NCBI GenBank assembly: GCA_036393335.1
Contig: DASWHD010000059.1
Span: forward strand, 1-5,027
DNA from: DASWHD01 sp036393335
Lineage (GTDB): Bacteria > CG2-30-53-67 > CG2-30-70-394
DNA: 5,027 nucleotides
Reading direction: 5' to 3'
Shown one piece after another: positions 1 to 3,856 of this stretch. Within the stretch, counting starts at the first letter, position 1; each line of letters opens with the position of its first letter. Position numbers and translations under genes: made by a program. Under the pieces are notes generated by a model, which worked only from the letters and a program-made list of their open reading frames with translations, made no database searches and was not told the DNA's origin.

Positions 1-11
1 CCCACGAAACC

Positions 12-791
12 GTGTACCACCCGGAGGTCCACAAGGAGCAGGCCCTGGTCGACATCGACCGATTCAACCTCTGGTACGGCGCCAAGCAGGCGCTGTTCGA
101 CGTCTCCATGCCGATCCCCACCGGCAAGGTGACGGCGCTCATCGGCCCCTCGGGGTGCGGCAAGTCGACCCTGCTGCGCTCCATCAACCGCATCAACGAC
201 CTGGTGGAAGGGCTGCGCACCGCGGGCGACATCCGCCTCGCCGGCGCGTCAATCTTTGCCTCGCAGGTGGAGGTGATCGAGCTGCGCAAGCACACCGGCA
301 TGGTCTTTCAGCGGCCCAACCCCTTTCCCATGTCCATCTACGAGAACATCGTCTATCCCCTGCGCATCGACGGCGAAGACCGGCGCACGGTGCTCGACGA
401 GACGGTGGAGCGCTGCCTGCGCGGCGCCGCCCTGTGGGAGGAGGTGAAGGACCGCCTGAACGAATCGGCCCTGTCCCTGTCCGGCGGCCAGCAGCAGCGA
501 CTGTGCATCGCCCGGGCCGTGGCCGCCGACCCGGAGGTGGTGCTGATGGACGAGCCGTGCTCGGCCCTCGACCCCCTGGCCACCAGCAAGATCGAGGAGC
601 TGATCGACAACCTGCGCGGCAACTACACGGTGCTCATCGTCACCCACAACATGCAGCAGGCCTCCCGGGTGTCGGACTTCACCGCCTTCATGTATCTCGG
701 AAAGCTGATCGAGTACGGCCCCACCGACCGCCTGTTCCGCACCCCGCGCTGCACCCAGACCGACGACTACATCACCGGCCGCTTCGGCTAA
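12..791 (+). CDS. pstB: Phosphate ABC transporter ATP-binding protein PstB
   Basis: PstB is the cytoplasmic ATPase that drives the PstSCAB high-affinity phosphate importer at the inner membrane, and in many bacteria it also takes part in Pho signalling with PhoU and PhoR. All ABC ATPase motifs are present and intact: Walker A GPSGCGKST (residues 45-53), Q-loop Gln100, signature LSGGQQQR (156-163), Walker B VVLMDEP (176-182) and switch His212. PstB hallmarks are the PNPFPMSIYENI segment after the Q-loop, EPCSALDP, THNMQQA and the ending YITGRFG. The 259-residue length matches the family (about 255-260), which supports the GTG start at 12. However, the frame stays open to the left edge and no clear ribosome binding site is visible, so a start further upstream is possible. 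No phoU follows; a repeat-filled gap does. The family assignment is very secure. Confidence 0.96.
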   Translation: MYHPEVHKEQALVDIDRFNLWYGAKQALFDVSMPIPTGKVTALIGPSGCGKSTLLRSINRINDLVEGLRTAGDIRLAGASIFASQVEVIELRKHTGMVFQRPNPFPMSIYENIVYPLRIDGEDRRTVLDETVERCLRGAALWEEVKDRLNESALSLSGGQQQRLCIARAVAADPEVVLMDEPCSALDPLATSKIEELIDNLRGNYTVLIVTHNMQQASRVSDFTAFMYLGKLIEYGPTDRLFRTPRCTQTDDYITGRFG

Positions 792-792
792 G

Positions 793-823
793 CCGGGCTC
801 GGCGGGACCCTCCGCCGTGCCGG
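793..823 (+). terminator. Hairpin just after pstB, possible terminator without a T-tract
   Basis: The inner stem pairs CGGCGG (800-805) with CCGCCG (812-817) around a 6-nt loop. An outer CCGG/CCGG pair (793-796 with 820-823) extends it. It starts two bases after the pstB stop codon, where a terminator or an mRNA 3'-end stabiliser would be expected. No run of T follows, so it is not a classical intrinsic terminator, and it could instead belong to the adjacent REP-like cluster. Confidence 0.35.
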
Positions 824-830
824 TGGCGCG

Positions 831-857
831 GGTCGCCGGCGCAACCCGCTCCTACCC
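831..857 (-). repeat. REP-like short inverted repeat, unit 1
   Basis: This 27-bp unit is written on the minus strand with ends GGGTAGGAGC and GCCGGCGACC. It matches unit 3 (965-991) at 23 of 27 positions. Its GCTCCTACC end (848-856) is the exact reverse complement of the start of unit 2 (893-901), so units 1 and 2 form a head-to-head pair like bacterial interspersed mosaic elements. Other hairpin-forming sequence lies between them (GCGA-AA-TCGC at 864-873 and CCGG-AAAC-CCGG at 883-894). Confidence 0.6.
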
Positions 858-892
858 TCGGTTGCGAAATCGCGGCGCGCTCCCGGAAACCC

Positions 893-940
893 GGTAGGAG
901 CCGAATCCCTCCTGCCTGCCGGCAGGCAGGTCGGCGACCC
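893..940 (+). repeat. REP-like repeat, unit 2, interrupted by a 20-bp palindrome
   Basis: This copy begins GGTAGGAGCC and ends TCGGCGACCC, the same two ends as units 1 and 3. A perfect 20-bp palindrome sits between them at 911-930. Removing the palindrome and one flanking T (a T lies on each side, at 910 and 931) leaves 27 bp, the length of the other units. The remaining sequence matches unit 1 at about 20 of 26 positions. The simplest reading is an insertion into the loop of a pre-existing repeat. Confidence 0.6.
911..930. repeat. Perfect 20-bp palindrome
   Basis: CCTGCCTGCCGGCAGGCAGG equals its own reverse complement over all 20 bases. Symmetry ends at both sides, where T faces T. Each arm is itself two copies of CCTG-type sequence (CCTGCCTGCC). 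It could form a cruciform in DNA or a hairpin in RNA. It may be a small mobile palindrome or a protein-binding site; the sequence alone does not decide this. Confidence 0.85.
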
Positions 941-964
941 AGGCCCGAGAGGTCCTGCCGTACC

Positions 965-991
965 GGTCGCCGGTGAAACCGGCTTCTACCC
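965..991 (-). repeat. REP-like short inverted repeat, unit 3
   Basis: This 27-bp copy matches unit 1 (831-857) at 23 of 27 positions, in the same orientation. On the minus strand it has the ends GGGTAGAAGCC and GGCGACC, with an internal imperfect stem (GCCGGTTTCACCGGC). It faces unit 2, so the three units alternate minus, plus, minus, as in clustered REP elements. Confidence 0.6.
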
Positions 992-992
992 T

Positions 993-1010
993 GGAGCTCG
1001 ATTTCGCTCC
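993..1010. repeat. Short inverted repeat, possible degenerate REP-like copy
   Basis: GGAGC (993-997) pairs with GCTCC (1006-1010) around the 8-nt spacer TCGATTTC. It directly follows unit 3 and shares the GGAGC core of the family, so it may be a decayed fourth member. The stem is short and this could be chance in GC-rich DNA. Confidence 0.3.
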
Positions 1011-1107
1011 ACGTCCCTCTGGGGATTCGCCTTCCTCCGTGTCTGCGCGCATCTGCGTCACGGCAGCGTTCCATCCCGGTGTCACCCCGGCCCCCCACCC
1101 GCACATG

Positions 1108-1145
1108 GCGTTACCCGCCTGCGACTCGTCCGTGACAAACGCTCG
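1108..1145. promoter_or_regulatory. Putative operator copy A (upstream copy)
   Basis: The core at 1120-1145 contains TGCGACTCGT and GTGACAAAC. It matches copy B, exactly 122 bp downstream, at 23 of 26 positions. Within it, GCGACTC-N4-GTGACAA has the 7-4-7 direct-repeat layout of a Pho box, with the second half reading TGACA (TGTCA on the other strand). The left arm that makes copy B palindromic is degenerate here (GCGTTAC in place of TTGTCAC). PhoB binding would fit the neighbouring pstB but is inference. Confidence 0.4.
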
Positions 1146-1176
1146 GCAATTCACCCGGCGTTCGCCGTGAATTGCC
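1145..1176. repeat. Strong 10-bp-stem hairpin between the operator copies
   Basis: GGCAATTCAC (1145-1154) is perfectly complementary to GTGAATTGCC (1167-1176). The 12-nt loop contains a further small stem (GGC/GCC). It overlaps the last base of operator copy A. No T-run follows, so it is not a standard terminator. It may be a binding site for a dimeric regulator or a leader-RNA structure if transcription starts upstream of it. Confidence 0.55.
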
Positions 1177-1229
1177 TCGCCAGCACTTGCCTTATCCGCG
1201 CATCGTTCGCCCTCGTCTCCCGATCTGAA

Positions 1230-1285
1230 TTGTCACGCGGATGCGACTCGTTTGTGACAAACCCTCGCCATGCTCCGCGGCGTTC
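1230..1285. promoter_or_regulatory. Putative operator copy B, proximal to the porin gene
   Basis: The perfect arms TTGTCAC (1230-1236) and GTGACAA (1254-1260) form an inverted repeat separated by 17 bp, centred about 77 bp before the porin start codon. The right part repeats copy A, and the shared block CGGCGTTC (1278-1285 against 1156-1163) keeps the same 122-bp offset, so the duplicated segment extends to about 1285. The arms contain the TGTCA core of Pho boxes, and GCGACTC-N4-GTGACAA repeats the 7-4-7 layout. No convincing -10 box is visible. A regulator-binding role is likely from position and duplication; the identity of the regulator is inferred. Confidence 0.45.
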
Positions 1286-1305
1286 ATCACCGTTTCGCCA
1301 TCCAT

Positions 1306-1316
1306 AGGAAAGGGAG
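1306..1316 (+). promoter_or_regulatory. Ribosome binding site deciding the porin start
   Basis: The purine-rich AGGAAAGGGAG ends 5 nt before the GTG at 1322. It places the start there rather than at the in-frame ATG at 1241, which lies inside operator copy B, has no such site, and would put 27 residues in front of an otherwise clean signal peptide. Confidence 0.75.
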
Positions 1317-1321
1317 ACTTC

Positions 1322-2581
1322 GTGATCCGCACAAATCCACCATCACTGCACAGCTATGCCGTCGCCGCGCTGTTCACCACGGCCCTGGCCTGCGTGGCCA
1401 CGGCCCACGCGGCGGCGGACAAGAAGGGCGACCCGCTCGCCGACCTCCTGGTCGAGAAGGGGGTGGTCTCCGCGGACGACGTGGCCCAGCTCCCCGATCG
1501 CTCCGCCCTGCCCAAGGGGCTGGCCGGCATGGAGTTCGAGGCCCTCGCCTACATCGACTACTCGGCCGGCTCCAAGGGCGAGCCCGGCGACGACTCGGAC
1601 AGCTTCAACCGCTTCACCCTCGGCCGCGGTTACCTCACCGTGAAGAAGGGGATCCTGCCGTGGATGTACGCGCGCACCACCCTCGACGTCCACCAGGATT
1701 CCACTGAAGACTGGAAGGTCCGCCTCAAGTACCTCTACGCCGAGCTGCGTCCGAGCGACGCCGGTCCTCTAACCCAGATGAAGTCAGAGATCGGTCTCGG
1801 CCACATCCCGTGGCTCGACTTCGAGGAGCACATCAACCCGTACCGTGTCCAGGGGACCATGGCGATCGAACGCGCCGGCATCTTCAACTCCGCCGACCTC
1901 GGGGTGAGCCTGCGCGGCAACATCGGCGGCAAGCTGGAGGACGCCAAGGAGCGCACCGGCAACAGCCACTACGATGGCCAGTACGGCTCGTGGCACGTGG
2001 GCGTCTACAACGGCGGCGGCTACCACGCGGCGGAGAAGAACGAGGACAAGGTGCTGGAGGGCCGCCTCACCATCCGGCCGCTGCCCGACATGGCGCCCGG
2101 CCTGCAAGTCAGCTACCTCGGGATCACCGGCGACGGCAACACGGATCCCGGCCCGGACTACAGCGTCAACCTCGGGATGATGAGCTACGAGCACCCGTGG
2201 TTCATCCTCGCCGGCCAGTACTTCCAGACCGCCGGCAACGCCAAGGGCAGCTACCTGGATGGCAGCGGTGACTCCCTCGACACCGAGGGCTACTCCTTGT
2301 TCGGCAACGTCAAGCTGCCGGTGGCCGACGGCCGCCTCGCGGCCTTCGCCCGCTACGACCACTTCGACGCCGACAAGGACGGCGAAGTGGCGGACGACGC
2401 CGATTACGACCTCGCCCTCGCCGGCCTGGCCTTCGACCTCCACAACGGCAACCTGATCCTCATCGACTACGAGACGGTGAGCTACGGCGACGACAGCGGC
2501 GGCCTCGGCAGCGGCCCGAGCGTCGGCGACGACCGCGGCGACGACGAGCGCATCCAGATCGTCTACCAGCTCAAGTACTGA
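1322..2581 (+). CDS. Outer-membrane porin, phosphate-selective porin O/P-like
   Basis: The gene encodes 419 residues starting at GTG. The first 30 form a signal peptide: a basic start, a hydrophobic core (about 12-27) and an AHA cleavage site at 28-30. The mature protein (about 389 residues) begins with a short helical segment, LADLLVEKGVVSADDVAQL (39-57), seen at the N terminus of many porins. It continues with alternating, aromatic-rich segments typical of beta-barrels. PWLDFEE (163-169) and AIERAGIF...SADLG (181-194) resemble conserved stretches of putative porins related to the OprP/OprO family. The last nine residues, IQIVYQLKY, end in an aromatic and fit a BAM-complex beta-signal. Predicted loops are very acidic, including a DADKDG stretch (349-354), which is unlike the lysine- and arginine-lined pore of true phosphate-selective porins. 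The barrel role is well supported; the substrate is unknown. A strong terminator follows and makes this a single-gene transcript. Confidence 0.85.
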   Translation: MIRTNPPSLHSYAVAALFTTALACVATAHAAADKKGDPLADLLVEKGVVSADDVAQLPDRSALPKGLAGMEFEALAYIDYSAGSKGEPGDDSDSFNRFTLGRGYLTVKKGILPWMYARTTLDVHQDSTEDWKVRLKYLYAELRPSDAGPLTQMKSEIGLGHIPWLDFEEHINPYRVQGTMAIERAGIFNSADLGVSLRGNIGGKLEDAKERTGNSHYDGQYGSWHVGVYNGGGYHAAEKNEDKVLEGRLTIRPLPDMAPGLQVSYLGITGDGNTDPGPDYSVNLGMMSYEHPWFILAGQYFQTAGNAKGSYLDGSGDSLDTEGYSLFGNVKLPVADGRLAAFARYDHFDADKDGEVADDADYDLALAGLAFDLHNGNLILIDYETVSYGDDSGGLGSGPSVGDDRGDDERIQIVYQLKY

Positions 2582-2607
2582 GCCGCACCACCCACCGGGC
2601 GCACCGA

Positions 2608-2645
2608 CGGGGCGGAAGGGGAGACCCTTTCGCCCCGTTTTCTTT
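2608..2645 (+). terminator. Rho-independent terminator of the porin gene
   Basis: A 13-bp stem pairs 2608-2620 with 2625-2637, with a single G-U wobble and a GAGA tetraloop. The T-tract TTTTCTTT follows at 2638-2645. It lies 27 bp after the porin stop codon and should isolate the porin from the downstream genes. Confidence 0.93.
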
Positions 2646-2761
2646 GCGCGCGGCCGAGCCGCGGGGTGACGAGGATGTCGTGAGTCCTGTGGTCGCGGCC
2701 ACCCCCAATGCCGGCCAGGCGGCCGTTGCGCTGCTCCCCGTCTTTGGGGTTCCCTCTTCTA

Positions 2762-2789
2762 TTGGTTTTTTTGCGACGACAACTATCCT
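2762..2789 (+). promoter_or_regulatory. Weak candidate sigma-70 promoter for the membrane protein/lipoprotein pair
   Basis: TTGGTT (2762-2767) and TATCCT (2784-2789) are spaced by 16 bp within the most AT-rich stretch of this part of the window. They lie after the porin terminator and about 50 bp before the next gene. Each hexamer matches consensus only partly. Some promoter is expected here, since the terminator separates the genes, but this exact placement is tentative. Confidence 0.3.
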
Positions 2790-2841
2790 GACATGGGAAG
2801 GTCAACCCTACGAACGGGACATGAGACTGAAAGAGCGGGAC

Positions 2842-3057
2842 ATGGGAAACCTTTCGGCAAAGGGCATGCAATTGTCGTTGCTCACGGTGGTGATCGGCGC
2901 CGTGCTCCTTGGGATCTTCAAGGCGGTGTTCCCGGGGATCGCCACCGCCGAGGTGATTGCCGTCATCGCCCTGGCCGCCGTTGTGCTCTCATTGGGGATC
3001 CATTCACTCTGGGGACGTCGGCACAGGGAGAGAGACGAGGGGAGTGCGAAGAAATAA
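2842..3057 (+). CDS. Small two-helix membrane protein of unknown function
   Basis: The product has 71 residues from the ATG at 2842. Two hydrophobic segments (about 10-30 and 36-57) are joined by a short FPGIATAE turn and followed by a basic and polar tail (RRHRERDE...KK). This predicts a helical hairpin in the inner membrane with both ends in the cytoplasm. I do not recognise the family. The start is uncertain: in-frame ATGs at 2821 (78 residues) and 2866 (63 residues) are alternatives. I prefer 2842 because AAGAG lies about 7 nt upstream, while 2866 has a purine run too close to the codon. The longer open frame back to 2644 runs through the terminator T-tract and is not credible as coding. 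The stop codon lies 4 nt before the start of the lipoprotein gene, so the two are almost certainly co-transcribed and may be translationally coupled. Confidence 0.65.
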   Translation: MGNLSAKGMQLSLLTVVIGAVLLGIFKAVFPGIATAEVIAVIALAAVVLSLGIHSLWGRRHRERDEGSAKK

Positions 3058-3061
3058 TGCG

Positions 3062-3856
3062 ATGCCCACAGCCATGAAGGCCTTTGCTAAATTCGTAAGC
3101 CTGGTTCTCGCGGTTCTGTTGGTGACCGGCTGCTTTCCCAAGGAGAAGGCCGAACCCCCCACCGGCGAGAGGCCGCCGGTGGAGGTCCCGACGGAACAAC
3201 TCCCCATGCGTAGCGATGGTTCCCGGGTGGAGCGGCACGCCTGGGACCTGCTCACGCGCATGGACGGCGAGGAACCGGGATTCGGCATGTACACCTACGT
3301 GCTCTTTGCCCGCCGAGCCGACCAGTCCGGTCTCCCTCCTGAGGTAGCGCAGCGCTACGAACAAATCTTGCAGGCCATTGCCGGCACGACCCTGAACCTA
3401 CCGGAGCTGGGAGACATGACCCCCCAGGAGAAGGAGGAGACCAACCTGCTCTATGTTCCCGGGCTGGCCCTCGAAAAGGGGCTCACCCCGGCCAATTACA
3501 ATTCGACCCTGGCCCTGCGCTACCTGGCGGAGTTAGGACGCCTGTTCCGCGTGCCCCATCCCCAACTGGCCGAGCGATTGGAGGGGCAACCCGGGCCTTT
3601 CCTCATCTCCCTGCTGCAGCCCGTCGGCCAGATCGGCAGCGAGCCGGTCCCCATGCTCTATGCCGATCTTTCCACCACCAACCCCGCCGCCATGGGAGAA
3701 GTCGTTGCCGCGTACAAGGTGCGCATCGTCGGCGACGGCATGTCGACCGACGCCCGCTTCGCATCGCTGCGGCTCAAGCTCCTCAACCTGATTCTCGATG
3801 CCGACGACAATCTCCGCCTGGTCAAGGTGGCCCTGGCCGACTGGCTGCCGCAATAG
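3062..3856 (+). CDS. Lipoprotein of unknown function
   Basis: The protein has 264 residues. The N terminus is a lipoprotein signal: Lys6 and Lys10, a hydrophobic core (about 11-21) and the lipobox V-T-G-C with Cys24 as the lipidated residue. Phe rather than Asp follows the Cys, so by the usual +2 rule it would be sent to the outer membrane. A proline-rich linker (about 30-48) leads to a mostly helical, soluble domain (about 55-264) with hydrophobic strand-like stretches (GMYTYVLFARR 75-85, PFLISLLQP 179-187, PMLYADLS 197-204). I recognise no known family or catalytic motif. The start may instead be the ATG at 3074, which gives a more compact signal peptide; neither has a strong ribosome binding site. 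That fits translation coupled to the upstream gene, which ends 4 nt before. The last 35 bp overlap the 3' end of the opposing caspase-like gene. Confidence 0.8.
   Translation: MPTAMKAFAKFVSLVLAVLLVTGCFPKEKAEPPTGERPPVEVPTEQLPMRSDGSRVERHAWDLLTRMDGEEPGFGMYTYVLFARRADQSGLPPEVAQRYEQILQAIAGTTLNLPELGDMTPQEKEETNLLYVPGLALEKGLTPANYNSTLALRYLAELGRLFRVPHPQLAERLEGQPGPFLISLLQPVGQIGSEPVPMLYADLSTTNPAAMGEVVAAYKVRIVGDGMSTDARFASLRLKLLNLILDADDNLRLVKVALADWLPQ

Larger units (their letters stand above)
792..1321. other. Gene-free interval rich in repeats and putative regulatory sites
   Basis: About 530 bp lie between pstB and the porin gene. I find no convincing coding sequence here: the open frames lack ribosome binding sites and recognisable protein features. 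The left part (about 793-1010) holds hairpins and a cluster of short inverted repeats typical of REP-like elements. The right part (about 1108-1321) holds a duplicated putative operator, a strong hairpin and the ribosome binding site of the porin gene. Bases 1011-1107 show nothing I can name. Confidence 0.8.

Noticed and set aside
155..976. Long open frame overlapping pstB in another plus-strand frame (273 codons)
   Set aside because: It is rich in Arg, Pro, Ala and His, as expected of an off-frame reading of GC-rich coding DNA. It has no motifs, and pstB in the other frame is unmistakable.
831..1010. CRISPR-like array
   Set aside because: Units alternate in orientation, vary in sequence and are irregularly spaced, with no uniform spacers and no cas genes in view.
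772..1170. Small genes in the 792-1321 gap (frames at 772-1104 and 852-1154 minus, 973-1170 plus)
   Set aside because: They run through the palindrome and repeats, producing repeat-derived peptides, and lack ribosome binding sites and recognisable features.
1241..1321. Upstream ATG start for the porin (27 extra residues)
   Set aside because: It overlaps operator copy B, lacks a ribosome binding site and would bury the signal peptide. The GTG at 1322 has a strong site 5 nt upstream.
1784..2443. Minus-strand open frame of 219 codons opposite the porin
   Set aside because: It has a Val/Ala/Gly-biased shadow composition with no domains, fully inside a gene with a convincing signal peptide and barrel features.
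2736..2775. CCCC...GGGG followed by a T7 run as a second terminator
   Set aside because: The stem is only about 4 bp and lies well over 10 nt from the T-run, so it is too weak to call next to the excellent terminator at 2608-2645.
2644..2841. N-terminal extension of the small membrane protein back to 2644
   Set aside because: It would start in the porin terminator's T-tract and would run across the likely promoter region. The extension has no protein-like pattern.
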